64,000 nucleotides of DNA from Desulfarculus baarsii DSM 2075 (GCF_000143965.1 NC_014365.1:2321501-2385500), one strand, 5' to 3'. Positions 1 through 8,979 are shown, counted from the first letter of the stretch. Notes: generated by a model not told the origin, from the letters alone. Made by a program: numbers and translations.

Positions 1-613
1 GGCCCAAAAAGATCAGCGCGGCCAGCCCGGCCAGGCCGGGGCCCAGCAGGCCCTTGGTCAAAAAGCCGAACGCGCAGCCCAGCCAAAAGGCGTAAAGCCC
101 CCACCAGCGCTCCTGGAGCATGGCCCAGAGCCCCAGCAGCGACAACACCACGCCAAAGCACAAGACCATATCGACCAGCAGCACCTGGCTCAGCAGCGCG
201 AACATCAGGCCCGTGCAAAGGACCAAGCCGGCGAAAAAACCCGCCCGCATCGACCACAACCAACGCCCCAGCAGGCACGTAAGCAGCACCGACAGCGCGC
301 CAAACACCGCCGGCACAAGGCGCGCGCTGTAGTCCGAGACGCCAAAGGCCTTGAAAGACAACGCGATCAACCAATAGGGCAGCGGCGGTTTTTCCATGTA
401 TTTAACATAGTTGAGCCTGGGGACCACCCACCACTGCCACGACGGGGCATCGAGCATCTCACGGCCGATCTCGGCGTAGCGGGCCTCGTCGGTCTCCCAC
501 AGCGTGCGCGCGCCCAGCGCGCCAAAAAACAATGCGCCGCACAGCGCCGCCAGCGTCAGCCAATAGACGGCCTCGGCCCACGGCGGCCGCTGATCCTTGA
601 CCCGAGGGCTCAT
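1..613 (-). CDS. ArnT/PMT-like membrane glycosyltransferase, C-terminus cut by window edge
   Basis: This frame starts at an ATG at 613 and stays open for 204 codons to the left edge, so only the N-terminal part is visible. After a first membrane helix it carries an acidic loop motif (WETDEARYAEIGREML) and then an EKPPLPYW segment. These are typical of GT-C glycosyltransferases of the PMT_2/ArnT (GT83) group, which use polyprenyl-phosphate sugars at the outer face of the inner membrane. Several hydrophobic helices follow. It overlaps the upstream paralog by 4 bp (ATGA), so the two are probably translationally coupled. It closes a lipid A operon, so transfer of a sugar such as aminoarabinose to lipid A is a reasonable inference. 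The substrate cannot be read from the sequence. Confidence 0.8.
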   Translation of the reverse strand, partial: MSPRVKDQRPPWAEAVYWLTLAALCGALFFGALGARTLWETDEARYAEIGREMLDAPSWQWWVVPRLNYVKYMEKPPLPYWLIALSFKAFGVSDYSARLVPAVFGALSVLLTCLLGRWLWSMRAGFFAGLVLCTGLMFALLSQVLLVDMVLCFGVVLSLLGLWAMLQERWWGLYAFWLGCAFGFLTKGLLGPGLAGLAALIFLG

Positions 614-2364
614 GAAGGGTCTCCCGGCGCGGCGGGGGCAGCCTGGCCTTGTCGCCAACGCGCCGACGCGGCCTGGTTGCCGCCCAGCAGATAGCCGCCC
701 CAACGGCCAAGCTCCACGAAGCCAGGCGCGGCGGCCAGCTTCTGGGCCAGGGCCACCCGGCTGAGCAGCCAGACCGGCTCGGCCTTGGCCAGTTCGACGG
801 CCAGCTCTTGCTGCTGCTCGACGCGCAGGCGCGGGATCTGGCGGTCCAGGTAAAAGATCATCGTCGGCTTCCACAGGCCGTAGCTGACCACCCGGTCGGC
901 CGGCGCGCGCTCCTTGAGCGCCAGGGCCATCTGCTTGGCCGGCTCCTGGATGGCCTGGGCCACCTGGGGCAGCAGGCCAAAAAACAGCATGGCGCAGCCC
1001 AAAAGCGCGCCAGAGGCCAAGATCGGCGGAATCAGCCGCAAGCTACCCCTTCGCCAGGCCAGCCAAACCCCTACCAGCAGCGCGCCCAGTGTCAGGCCCA
1101 GCAAGATCGGCCACAGCGCCACCAGCGGCGCGGCCTCGGGCAGGGCGTACTCGCTGCTGTCAAAGCGGATCGAGGCCACGATCTTGTCCCAAAACAGCGG
1201 CAACCCCGCCGGCAGAGCCAGCACGGCCACCGTCATCAGCCCGCCGCTGAAGCCCAGCGCCACCCCAAAGACGCCCCGCGCCAGGCGTCCGCCGGCCTGG
1301 CCCTTCCACAGGCCAAGCAAATAGCAGCCAGCAAGCAAGGCCAAAAACGGAAACGCCGGCAGGATGTAGTTGATCTGCTTGGTGGCCGCCAGGGAAAACG
1401 CCACCAGCACCACCAGCGCGGCGATGGCCGCCAGCAGGCGCAGCCGGGCCAGCGGATCTTGGGCCCTGGCCGTGGCCGGATTGCGGCCCAGGGCCCGGCC
1501 CAACTCGGGCAAGGCCGCCGCCACGAAGGGAAAACCGCCCAAGAGCATCACCGGCGGATAAAGCAAAAATCCGCCGCCGTGGCCCAAAAGCACCTCGCTG
1601 AAACGACGCAGGTTCTGCGCCACGAAAAAGGCGTCCCAAAATTCGCCGCCCAGGCGCAAGAAGACCAGGCCATACCACGGCAGGTTGATGACGAGAAAAA
1701 TCAACAGACCCCAATGAATCTGGGCCGTCTTGAGCACCGGCCACAGCCGCCGCTGGCACAGGGCGTAGATGAGCGCCGTGGGCAGCACCACCGCCGGGGC
1801 CACCGGGCCCTTGGTCAGAAAACCCAGGCCCAGGGCGGCCCAGGCCGCCAGATACCACCAGCGCCGGCGGCCGGGCTCTTGCTCCTCGACGGCCACGAAA
1901 AAGGCGGCCAAGGCCCCGGTGATCCACAGGGTCAGCAGCATGTCGGTCAGGCTGGCCCGGCCCACCAGGACAAACAGCGGCGTGAAGGCGCAGGCCGCCG
2001 CCGACATCACGCCCAGAGCCAAGCCGCCGTAACGCCAGGCCAGCGCGCCCACCAGCAAGATCACCGCCAAGGCCGGCAAGGCCGAAGGCAGCCGCGCGGC
2101 CAGCTCGCCAGGGCCGAAAACGGCCTGGGCGCCGGCGATGGCCCAAAAAATGAGAATCGGTTTTTCCAGATAATTGCGGCCGTTGAGCGTGGGGACAAGA
2201 TAATCGCCCGAACGAACCATTTCGCCCACCGTGGCGGCGTATTCGCCCTCGTCACGATCGGTCAGGGCCAGGCCGCCCAGGTCGGCCAAAAACATTAAAC
2301 CGGCCAACAGCGTCACGATCACCGCCGCCACCAGCCAGAGGCCCGCCTCGTTCGACCACTTCAT
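610..2364 (-). CDS. ArnT-like glycosyltransferase (GT-C, PMT_2 family)
   Basis: This is a 584-residue polytopic membrane protein. Near the N-terminus, just after the first helix, it has the periplasmic-loop motif TDRDEGEYAATVGEMVRSGD, followed by LEKPILIFW. The same arrangement is seen in ArnT and dolichyl-phosphate-mannose transferase relatives. Some ten or more hydrophobic segments follow, with a soluble C-terminal tail. I chose the ATG at 2364 because it overlaps the stop of the PAP2 gene by 4 bp (ATGA). A longer in-frame extension upstream is out-of-frame PAP2 sequence. It is a tandem paralog of the next gene. Likely role: transfer of a sugar from undecaprenyl phosphate to lipid A or another envelope glycan, acting with the adjacent phosphatase. 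The donor and acceptor are unknown. Confidence 0.85.
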   Translation of the reverse strand: MKWSNEAGLWLVAAVIVTLLAGLMFLADLGGLALTDRDEGEYAATVGEMVRSGDYLVPTLNGRNYLEKPILIFWAIAGAQAVFGPGELAARLPSALPALAVILLVGALAWRYGGLALGVMSAAACAFTPLFVLVGRASLTDMLLTLWITGALAAFFVAVEEQEPGRRRWWYLAAWAALGLGFLTKGPVAPAVVLPTALIYALCQRRLWPVLKTAQIHWGLLIFLVINLPWYGLVFLRLGGEFWDAFFVAQNLRRFSEVLLGHGGGFLLYPPVMLLGGFPFVAAALPELGRALGRNPATARAQDPLARLRLLAAIAALVVLVAFSLAATKQINYILPAFPFLALLAGCYLLGLWKGQAGGRLARGVFGVALGFSGGLMTVAVLALPAGLPLFWDKIVASIRFDSSEYALPEAAPLVALWPILLGLTLGALLVGVWLAWRRGSLRLIPPILASGALLGCAMLFFGLLPQVAQAIQEPAKQMALALKERAPADRVVSYGLWKPTMIFYLDRQIPRLRVEQQQELAVELAKAEPVWLLSRVALAQKLAAAPGFVELGRWGGYLLGGNQAASARWRQGQAAPAAPGDPS

Positions 2365-2954
2365 CGCCCGCCCACTCCAACCTTGCAGCGCCAGGCCAAT
2401 AGCCAGCCCACCACCAGGCCCAACATGGCTCCCACCAACACGTCGCTGACAAAATGCGATCCGCCCACCACCCGGCCCAGCGAGATGAAGAGCGCCGCCA
2501 AATAAAACGCCCACGACCAGCGTGGAAAACGCGCCGCCAGCACCGCCGCCAGGGCGAAGGTGGTGGTGGCGTGGCCCGAGGGGAACGAGTGCAGGTCGCT
2601 ATCAAAGGACAGCCCTTGCAGATCCCAGGCCAGCATGTTCCGGCCCGGCCGCGGCCGGCCCACCAGATGTTTGACGATCTGCACCAGCAGGCCGCCGGCG
2701 GCCAGCGCCGTGGGCGTCAGGTCGAGCTTTCTGACGGCCAGGCCCAACAGCAACAAAAAGCCCATGGCCCCGGCCTGCACGCCGCCGTGGCCCAGCCAAT
2801 AGGCCATGAACTGCCAGGCGTGGCCGATGGGGCCGGTTTTAAGGTACATCAGGTCGTCGGCCAACAGGCGGTCGCCGCCCAACAGCCAGACCAAGGCCAA
2901 CCCGGCCGCCAACGCGGCCAGCAGCAAGCCCCGGCCCAGGCTGCTTCTAGGCAT
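2361..2954 (-). CDS. PAP2-family membrane phosphatase
   Basis: This is a 197-residue membrane protein with the three acid-phosphatase motifs of the PAP2 superfamily. They are a K-(x6)-RP element (KHLVGRPRP), PSGH in the middle, and SLGRVVGGSHFVSD near the C-terminus, with the histidine and aspartate of the catalytic site. The ATG at 2954 gives a start just before the first helix and overlaps the msbA stop by 8 bp. The family dephosphorylates undecaprenyl pyrophosphate, phosphatidylglycerophosphate or lipid A phosphates. Placed between MsbA and two ArnT-like transferases, an LpxE/LpxF-like lipid A phosphatase or an undecaprenyl-phosphate recycling enzyme are both plausible. The sequence does not decide between them. 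Confidence 0.85.
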   Translation of the reverse strand: MPRSSLGRGLLLAALAAGLALVWLLGGDRLLADDLMYLKTGPIGHAWQFMAYWLGHGGVQAGAMGFLLLLGLAVRKLDLTPTALAAGGLLVQIVKHLVGRPRPGRNMLAWDLQGLSFDSDLHSFPSGHATTTFALAAVLAARFPRWSWAFYLAALFISLGRVVGGSHFVSDVLVGAMLGLVVGWLLAWRCKVGVGGR

Positions 2955-4740
2955 CGCCGGCCGACTCCAGGCCCTCCAGGCCGCTGTCGATCTGGAACTG
3001 CATGCGGTGCAGTTTGCAATAGAGCCCGCCATTGGCCAAAAGCTCCTCGTGACGGCCCTCCTCGACGATCTTGCCGCCGCTGACCACCACGATGCGGTCG
3101 GCCCGCTGGACGGTGGACAGGCGGTGGGCGATGACAAAAGTCGTGCGACCGCGCATGAGGTTTTCCAGGGCCTTTTGCACGTACAGCTCGCTTTCGGTGT
3201 CGAGGCTGCTGGTGGCTTCATCGAGGATGAGGATGGGCCGGTCGGCCAGGATGGCCCGGGCGATGGACAGGCGCTGGCGCTCGCCGCCGCTGAGCATCAC
3301 GCCGGCCTCACCGATGCGCGTGTCGAATTTTTGCGGCATTCTCTCGATGAAATCCAGGGCGTAGGCCGCCCGCGCCGCCTCGACGATCTCTTCGTCGCTG
3401 GCCTCGGGCCGGCCGTAGGCGATGTTTTCGCGCACGGTGTCGTTGAACAGGATCGTCTGCTGGGTGACGATGCTGATCTGGCGGCGCAGCGAACGCATGG
3501 TCACGCGGCGGATGTCCAGATCGTCGATGAGCACCGCCCCGGAAGTGACCTCGTAGAAGCGCGGCAAAAGGTTGACCAGGGTCGTCTTGCCGCCGCCGCT
3601 GGTGCCCACCAGGGCCACGGCCTGGCCCTTGGGCACCAGGAGGCTAACGCCCTTTAGCACCTCACCCTTTTCGGCCGAATAGGCGAAATGAACGTCCTTT
3701 AGCTCGACGGCGCGGCTCATGGGCGGCAGTTGGATGGCGTCGGGCGCGTCGACGATCTCGGGCTCGGTGTCTAGCACCTGGTAGACGCGTTCGGCGGCGG
3801 CCAGGCCGTTCTGGATCTCGTTGTTGAGGTTGCTCATGCGCTTGACCGGCTCATAGAGCATGATCAGCGCCGTCAGAAAGCTGAAAAACGTGCCGGGCGT
3901 GGATTGGCCCGAGATGACCTGCCAGCCGCCATAAAAGATGATGCCGGCGATGGCCAGGCCACCCAGGAACTCCATCAACGGGCTGGAGATGGCCCTGGTC
4001 GAAACGTCTTTCATGCGCAGATCGAACAGGCGATAGGCCTCGCGGGTGAAGCGCCTGGCCTCGTGATCCTCGCGGCAAAAGCCCTTGACGATGCGCGCGC
4101 CGCCGATGGTCTCGTGCAGCAGGACGTTGACGTCGGCCATGGTCTCCTGCGAGCTGGTGGAGATGCTACGCAGGCGGCGGCCCAGCTTGACCAAGGGAAT
4201 CACGCACACCGGAAACACGCCCAGGGCCACGATGGAAAGCATGGGGTCGCGGTAGATCACCACGGCGATCAGGGCCACGGCGGTGAACAAGTCCTTGAAC
4301 ACACCGGTGACGACGTTGCTGACCGCGCCCTGGATGAGGTTGACGTCGTTTGTGATGCGGCTCATCAGCTCGCCGGTGGCCACGCGGTCAAAATAACCCA
4401 GGGGCATGCGTTGCAGGTGGGTGTAAAGCTCCACCCGAAACTCGGTGACGATGCGGTTGCCCACGTAGGACATCATGTAGGTCTGACCGTAGGACGACAG
4501 GCCCTTGACGGCGTAGAGCACGATCACCACCACCGGCACCATGTAGAGCATCCACTGGTTTTTTTCCATGAAGATGCCGTCGGAGAGATCCTTGACCAGC
4601 CAGGCCAAGGCGCCTTGGGTGCCGGCGGCGACGGCCATCAGGAACATCGAAAAAACCAGGCGATACTTATAGGGTTTGACCCTGGCCAGAAGCCGCGAAT
4701 AAAGTTTGGCTTCCTCCCTGGCGGTGGTCTTTTTGCTCAA
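2947..4740 (-). CDS. msbA: Lipid A export ATP-binding/permease MsbA
   Basis: This 597-residue half-transporter flips lipid A-core across the inner membrane. The N-terminal half (about 20-320) is a six-helix ABC exporter domain. The C-terminal half has Walker A GTSGGGKTT, a Q-loop (VTQQ), signature LSGGERQRLSIARA, Walker B ILILDEATSSLD and the switch histidine in VIAHRLSTV. The order and length fit MsbA. The start is a TTG at 4740 that overlaps the lpxB TGA (TTGA), with an AAGGGA ribosome site about 8 bases upstream. Its place directly after lpxB supports lipid A as substrate over the many drug-exporting relatives. Confidence 0.95.
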   Translation of the reverse strand: MSKKTTAREEAKLYSRLLARVKPYKYRLVFSMFLMAVAAGTQGALAWLVKDLSDGIFMEKNQWMLYMVPVVVIVLYAVKGLSSYGQTYMMSYVGNRIVTEFRVELYTHLQRMPLGYFDRVATGELMSRITNDVNLIQGAVSNVVTGVFKDLFTAVALIAVVIYRDPMLSIVALGVFPVCVIPLVKLGRRLRSISTSSQETMADVNVLLHETIGGARIVKGFCREDHEARRFTREAYRLFDLRMKDVSTRAISSPLMEFLGGLAIAGIIFYGGWQVISGQSTPGTFFSFLTALIMLYEPVKRMSNLNNEIQNGLAAAERVYQVLDTEPEIVDAPDAIQLPPMSRAVELKDVHFAYSAEKGEVLKGVSLLVPKGQAVALVGTSGGGKTTLVNLLPRFYEVTSGAVLIDDLDIRRVTMRSLRRQISIVTQQTILFNDTVRENIAYGRPEASDEEIVEAARAAYALDFIERMPQKFDTRIGEAGVMLSGGERQRLSIARAILADRPILILDEATSSLDTESELYVQKALENLMRGRTTFVIAHRLSTVQRADRIVVVSGGKIVEEGRHEELLANGGLYCKLHRMQFQIDSGLEGLESAGDA

Positions 4741-5879
4741 TGCGCGTTCCCTTCGATGAGATCCATGGCCAGGCGCGCCACGCGCTGGTTGGCCCCAGGC
4801 TGGCCCAGACGCCCGCGCACCAGCTCCAGGCCCTCCAGGATGGCTTGGCGACGTTCGGCGTCGCCAAGGATGGCCAGCGTCTCGGCGGCCACGGCCTGGG
4901 GCGTGGCCTGATCCTGGATCAGCTCCGTCAGCAGGCCGCCGCCGAAGATCAGGTTGGGCATGGCGATGTGATCGACTTTGATCAGGGCCCTGCCTAAGTG
5001 GTAACTCAGTTTTCCGGTCTTATATACCACCACCATGGGCGCTTTGGCCAGGGCCGCTTGCAATGTGGCCGTGCCAGACGCCACCACCAGGGCTCGGGCT
5101 TGACGCATGACTCGTTCGGCCTGACCATCCAGAATCAGCAGGCCCTCGGGCGCGCCGGCCCAAAAAGGCGTCACGCGCCGGCGGTCCAGGCCGGGGGCCA
5201 GGGGTAAGACAAAGCGCAACTCCGGCCTCTGGGCGGCCATGATCCTGGCCGCGGCCATCATCAGCGGGGCCAATCGGCTGATCTCGGACATGCGGCTGCC
5301 CGGCAACAGGCCCACCCATTGCGCGTCGCGGCCCCCTGGCAGGGGCTCGTCCGCCTCGGGGTCGGGCGGGCGGTCCAACAAGGGATGCCCCACGAAGCTT
5401 ACCGGCAAATCCGGGGCGATGCGCCGGAAGAATGCCTCCTCGAAGGGGAAAACACAGGTCAGCGCGTCGACGAAGCGGGCCATCTGCCTGGCCCGGCCCC
5501 GCCGCCAGGCCCACAACTGGGGGCTGATGTAATAGAGCACCTTCAGGCCGAGCTTTTTGGCCGCCCGGCCGATGCGAAAATTGAAGTCGGGAAAATCGAT
5601 CAGGATGACCAAATCCGGTCGAACGCGCCCCAGGTGTCCCTTGAGTTGGGCCATCACCGCCAGGATGTGCCCCAGCTTGGGCAAAACCTCGGCCACGCCG
5701 ACCACGGCCAACTCGTCGTAGGCGCAGAGCAAATCCACCCCGGCCGCGGCCATGGACGGCCCGCCCAAGCCGGAGATTTCCGCTTCCGGGGCCAACTGGC
5801 GCAGGGCCCGCGCCAACGCCGCGCCGTGAATGTCGCCGCTGGCCTCGCCGGCCACCATCACGATGCGCGGTGGCCGCAC
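4737..5879 (-). CDS. lpxB: Lipid-A-disaccharide synthase
   Basis: This 380-residue GT19 enzyme joins UDP-2,3-diacylglucosamine and lipid X to make the beta-1,6 disaccharide of lipid A at the inner-membrane surface. It opens with the family signature VAGEASGDIHGA (residues about 7-20). It also shows the HILAVMAQLKGHL and IDFPDFNFR blocks, the YYISPQLWAWRRGR stretch, the FVGHPLLD and LLPGSRMSEI motifs, and the C-terminal VVYKTGKLSY block with an IAMPNLI segment. Length matches the family. The start is a GTG at 5879, just after the TAG of the oxidoreductase gene. It sits between that gene and msbA in the lipid A operon. Confidence 0.96.
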   Translation of the reverse strand: MRPPRIVMVAGEASGDIHGAALARALRQLAPEAEISGLGGPSMAAAGVDLLCAYDELAVVGVAEVLPKLGHILAVMAQLKGHLGRVRPDLVILIDFPDFNFRIGRAAKKLGLKVLYYISPQLWAWRRGRARQMARFVDALTCVFPFEEAFFRRIAPDLPVSFVGHPLLDRPPDPEADEPLPGGRDAQWVGLLPGSRMSEISRLAPLMMAAARIMAAQRPELRFVLPLAPGLDRRRVTPFWAGAPEGLLILDGQAERVMRQARALVVASGTATLQAALAKAPMVVVYKTGKLSYHLGRALIKVDHIAMPNLIFGGGLLTELIQDQATPQAVAAETLAILGDAERRQAILEGLELVRGRLGQPGANQRVARLAMDLIEGNAH

Positions 5880-5880
5880 G

Positions 5881-6885
5881 CTAACAGGCCCCGGGCGCCT
5901 TCGCGCCGACCCATTTGCGCGGTTCGTTCAGCAGCGGCTCCATGCCACGCAGGCCTGCGTCGACGCCGGCCTTGACGGCCAGGGCGCAGGCCAGGGCCCG
6001 GCGGGCCGCCGCGCCGTCGACCAAGGGCGGCGTGCGCTTGATCACCGAATCGACAAAAGAGCGGATTTCCTGGTCCAACGGATCACAAGGGCCGAACTCC
6101 AAAAGCCGCGAGTCAACCTCCGGGTCGTGCCCGGCCACGTAGTTGACGCCACGGACCACCAGCAACTGCCGCTCCTTGAAGTCAAGGGCCATGTACGATT
6201 CCGGCTGGAATATGCGCATCTTGCGCTCGTCTTTGAGGGCCAGGCGACTGGCGGTGACGTTGGCCACGCAGCCGCCGGGGAACTCCAGGCGGGCATTGAC
6301 CAGGTCGGCGTGGGGGCCCAACACCGGCACGCCCTTGGCGCGGATCTCACATGGCTCCTCGCCCACCAGGGCCAGGATGATGTCCAGGTCGTGAATCATC
6401 AGGTCAAGGGCCACGTCGACGTCCATGGCCCGGGCCTTGAACGGGGCGATGCGGTTGCACTCGATGAACATGGGCTTGGTCATCAGCCCGAAGGCCTGGG
6501 CCGCGGCCGGATTGAAGCGCTCCAGGTGACCCACCTGCAGGATGCGCCCGCCGGCGGCGGCCAACTCCACCAGGTGGTCGGCCTGGGCCAGGGTCGTGGT
6601 CACCGGTTTTTCGCACAAAACATCCTTGCCGGCAGTCAACAGCCGCGCGGCGATATCATAATGGTAGACCGTGGGGGTGACCACGCAGGCGGCGTCGATC
6701 TGGTCGATGACCTCATCCAGCGCGGCGCAGGCCAGGCAACCGTGCTCGGCGGCCTGGGCCTGGGCCCGGTCCAGATCCACATCCACCACGGCCACCAGTT
6801 CGGCCTGATCCATGGCCGCGATTTTTTGGGCGTGAAAACGCCCCAGATAACCAACGCCGATCACCGCCAGGCGCACTTTTTTCAT
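5881..6885 (-). CDS. Gfo/Idh/MocA-family NAD-dependent oxidoreductase (GnnA-like by context)
   Basis: This is a 334-residue soluble dehydrogenase. The N-terminal Rossmann fold has VIGVGYLGRFHAQKI (residues about 9-23). The family EKP catalytic motif is VLCEKPVTTT near residue 95, and DLMIHDLDII supplies the conserved His/Asp near residue 165. The gene overlaps the lpxI stop by 4 bp (ATGA) and lies one base before lpxB. In Acidithiobacillus and Leptospira a member of this family, GnnA, oxidises the 3-position of UDP-GlcNAc so that GnnB can aminate it for GlcNAc3N lipid A. No GnnB-type aminotransferase is seen in this operon, so the GnnA role is only a suggestion. Membership of the family itself is clear. 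Confidence 0.85.
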   Translation of the reverse strand: MKKVRLAVIGVGYLGRFHAQKIAAMDQAELVAVVDVDLDRAQAQAAEHGCLACAALDEVIDQIDAACVVTPTVYHYDIAARLLTAGKDVLCEKPVTTTLAQADHLVELAAAGGRILQVGHLERFNPAAAQAFGLMTKPMFIECNRIAPFKARAMDVDVALDLMIHDLDIILALVGEEPCEIRAKGVPVLGPHADLVNARLEFPGGCVANVTASRLALKDERKMRIFQPESYMALDFKERQLLVVRGVNYVAGHDPEVDSRLLEFGPCDPLDQEIRSFVDSVIKRTPPLVDGAAARRALACALAVKAGVDAGLRGMEPLLNEPRKWVGAKAPGAC

Positions 6886-7709
6886 TTTTTGTCGTCTCCC
6901 TCGGTCCAGGCCATTACGCAGATTCCCTTTTCATCGGCCAAGCTCAGCATCGGCTCGCGGTCGAAGACCAGGGTCTTGCCGGACTCCACCACCAAGCACG
7001 AGCAGCCGCTTTCGGCCATGACCTCCACCGTCCGCCGACCAACCGAGGGCAGATCAAATCGCAGGTCTTGGGTCGGTTTGCAACGTTTGACCACCACGGC
7101 CTTTTCGCCGGCCAGCTTACCGCCGCGGGCGATGCAGGCGTCGGTTCCTTCGATGGCCTCCACCGCCACCACGGCCTTGCCCCGGACAACCACGCACTGG
7201 CCGATGTCCAGCCGGCCCAGTTGTTCGGCCACCGTCCAGCCCACCCGGGCGTCGTCGAGCTCATCGACGCTGGGCCCGCGCCGTGAATGCAAGGCCCCAT
7301 CGGCCAGCAGCTCCGGCAGCAACTCGTGGCTGGCCATGATCGTCACGCCTTGATCGGCCATGTATTGGGCCACCGTGCGCAGGATGCCGTCATCGGCCAT
7401 GTGGCGCAGGTGGCGCAGCAGAAACAATGCCCGCAGATCGGGCCGCACGTCGGAAAAGATGCGCGTCTTGGTGACGCCGCCGCACATCACGGCCCGTGTC
7501 ACGCCGGCCTTGCGAAAGGCCTTGAGCAGCTTGCCCAGTTGCCCCAGATGAATCCAGGTGATCTCGTCGACCTCGGCGGCCAGTTCGGGGACGGTCTCGC
7601 CCAAATGGGCCACGGCCACCACCCGCAGGCCCTTGGCCCTGGCCGCCTTGGCGAATAAAATGGGAAACTGGTTCGATCCGGCGATCAGGCCGATGGCTTG
7701 GCGGGACAT
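6882..7709 (-). CDS. lpxI: UDP-2,3-diacylglucosamine pyrophosphatase LpxI
   Basis: This 275-residue protein belongs to the LpxI (DUF1009) family, which replaces LpxH in many alpha- and deltaproteobacteria and cleaves UDP-2,3-diacylglucosamine to lipid X and UMP. Visible family features are the N-terminal LIAGSNQFPILFAKAA, the HLGQLGKLLKAFRKAGV block, VMCGGVTKTRIF, the DIGQCVVVRGKAVVAVEAIE segment with EGTDACIARGG, and the C-terminal DLRFDLPSVG with the family's catalytic-region aspartates. The start is an ATG at 7709, 2 bp after the lpxA stop. No LpxH-like gene is seen in the window, which fits the one-enzyme-per-genome pattern. Confidence 0.95.
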   Translation of the reverse strand: MSRQAIGLIAGSNQFPILFAKAARAKGLRVVAVAHLGETVPELAAEVDEITWIHLGQLGKLLKAFRKAGVTRAVMCGGVTKTRIFSDVRPDLRALFLLRHLRHMADDGILRTVAQYMADQGVTIMASHELLPELLADGALHSRRGPSVDELDDARVGWTVAEQLGRLDIGQCVVVRGKAVVAVEAIEGTDACIARGGKLAGEKAVVVKRCKPTQDLRFDLPSVGRRTVEVMAESGCSCLVVESGKTLVFDREPMLSLADEKGICVMAWTEGDDKK

Positions 7710-7711
7710 GG

Positions 7712-8485
7712 TCAGCGCGACACGCCCCTCTTCGAGCTTTCGATGAATTCGAGCATCCGACGCACCTCGGCGGTCTGCGGCACCTCGGCCCGCACCTGGG
7801 CCAGGGCGTCGGCCAAGGGCGTGCGCGTGCGAAAAATGATGCGATAGGCCTGCTTGAGCGTCTCGATGGCCTCGTCGGCAAAGCCGGCGCGTTTCAGGCC
7901 GATGACGTTGAGGCCGTGGGAGATGGCCCGGTTGCCCTCGCAGAGGGTGTAGGGCGGCAGATCCTTGCTGACCCCGCTGGCCCCGCCCACGAAACAGAAC
8001 GTGCCGATGCGCGTGAATTGATGGACGGCCACCAGGCCGCCGATGTTGCAGCGGTCTTCCAGGGTGACGTGGCCGCCCAGGGTGGCGCAGTTGGCCATGA
8101 CCACGTTGTCGCCGATCTGACAGTCGTGGGCCACGTGGGCGTAGGCCATCAGCAGGCAGTTATTTCCGATGCGCGTGACGCCGCCGCCCTCGCCGGTGCC
8201 GCGATTGACGGTGACGAACTCGCGGAAAAGGCAGTTGTCGCCGGTTTCCAGGGTGGTGGGCTCGCCGTGATATTTCAGGTCTTGCGGGTCACCGCCCAAG
8301 GCGGCGAACGGCGCGACCATGCAGCCGGCGCCCAGCCGCGTCAGCCGGTCCACCGAAGCGTGGTGCTGGATTTTCGAGCCATCGCCGATCTCGACGTGGG
8401 GGCCGATGAAGGCGTAAGCCCCCACCTCGACGCCTTGACCCAATTTGGCGCTCGGATCGACAATGGCGGTGGGATGTATGGTCAT
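7712..8485 (-). CDS. lpxA: UDP-N-acetylglucosamine acyltransferase
   Basis: This 257-residue left-handed beta-helix acyltransferase starts lipid A synthesis by moving a 3-hydroxyacyl chain from acyl carrier protein to UDP-GlcNAc. The hexapeptide repeat runs through the first 190 residues. The family block GDPQDLKYHGEPT, the catalytic histidine region LMAYAHVAHDC, GGLVAVHQF and the ruler region VGGASGVSKDLPPY are all present. A helical C-terminal domain follows (GLKRAGF). The ATG at 8485 lies 14 bp after fabZ. Because a GnnA-like gene sits downstream, the sugar accepted (GlcNAc or GlcNAc3N) deserves a check. Confidence 0.96.
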   Translation of the reverse strand: MTIHPTAIVDPSAKLGQGVEVGAYAFIGPHVEIGDGSKIQHHASVDRLTRLGAGCMVAPFAALGGDPQDLKYHGEPTTLETGDNCLFREFVTVNRGTGEGGGVTRIGNNCLLMAYAHVAHDCQIGDNVVMANCATLGGHVTLEDRCNIGGLVAVHQFTRIGTFCFVGGASGVSKDLPPYTLCEGNRAISHGLNVIGLKRAGFADEAIETLKQAYRIIFRTRTPLADALAQVRAEVPQTAEVRRMLEFIESSKRGVSR

Positions 8486-8499
8486 GGTTGTGTCTTTCG

Positions 8500-8976
8500 T
8501 TATGCCTCTGGGCCCTTGGTCAGGCCTTTTTTGTCGGATATCTGCACCGCCGCCGAAAGCTCGGCCTGGGCCGCCAACTTGCCGTCCACATAGGCCTTGC
8601 CGGCCATCTTCCAGGCGCGGCTGGACAGGTGCGTGGAGTTGACCTCGATGAGCAATTGGTCGCCGGGCACCACCGGCCGGCGGAACTTGACGTTGTCCAG
8701 GCTCATGAAATAGATGATGATGTCGGAGCCGGCGGGCACCTCGTGATAGACCATGATCCCGCCGGCCTGGCCCATGGCCTCGACGATCAAAACGCCGGGC
8801 ATCACCGGCAGCCCCGGAAAATGGCCTTGGAAAAACGGCTCGTTATACGTAACGTTCTTGATGGCCACGATGCGCTTGCGCGGCTCCAGCTCCAACACCC
8901 TGTCGATAAGCAAAAACGGATAGCGATGGGGCAGCAGCTCGATGATTCTCTGGATATCCATGCATGGTTCGGGCAT
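8500..8976 (-). CDS. fabZ: 3-hydroxyacyl-[acyl-carrier-protein] dehydratase FabZ
   Basis: This 158-residue hotdog-fold dehydratase removes water from 3-hydroxyacyl-ACP in type II fatty acid synthesis. The family N-terminus [17 protein letters not shown] is present. The active site reads [20 protein letters not shown], with the catalytic His and Glu. The ATG at 8976 has a GGGAG ribosome site 7 bases upstream, so I prefer it over the internal ATG five codons later. It sits between lpxD and lpxA, as in most Gram-negatives. There it competes with LpxA and LpxD for 3-hydroxyacyl-ACP and so balances phospholipid against lipid A. Confidence 0.96.
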   Translation of the reverse strand: MPEPCMDIQRIIELLPHRYPFLLIDRVLELEPRKRIVAIKNVTYNEPFFQGHFPGLPVMPGVLIVEAMGQAGGIMVYHEVPAGSDIIIYFMSLDNVKFRRPVVPGDQLLIEVNSTHLSSRAWKMAGKAYVDGKLAAQAELSAAVQISDKKGLTKGPEA

Positions 8977-8979
8977 GAT

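Noticed and set aside
649-2298. Long plus-strand open frame (549 codons) opposite the first full glycosyltransferase
   Set aside because: Antisense frame in GC-rich DNA, rich in Q, G, R and H with no domain; the minus strand encodes a clear membrane protein.
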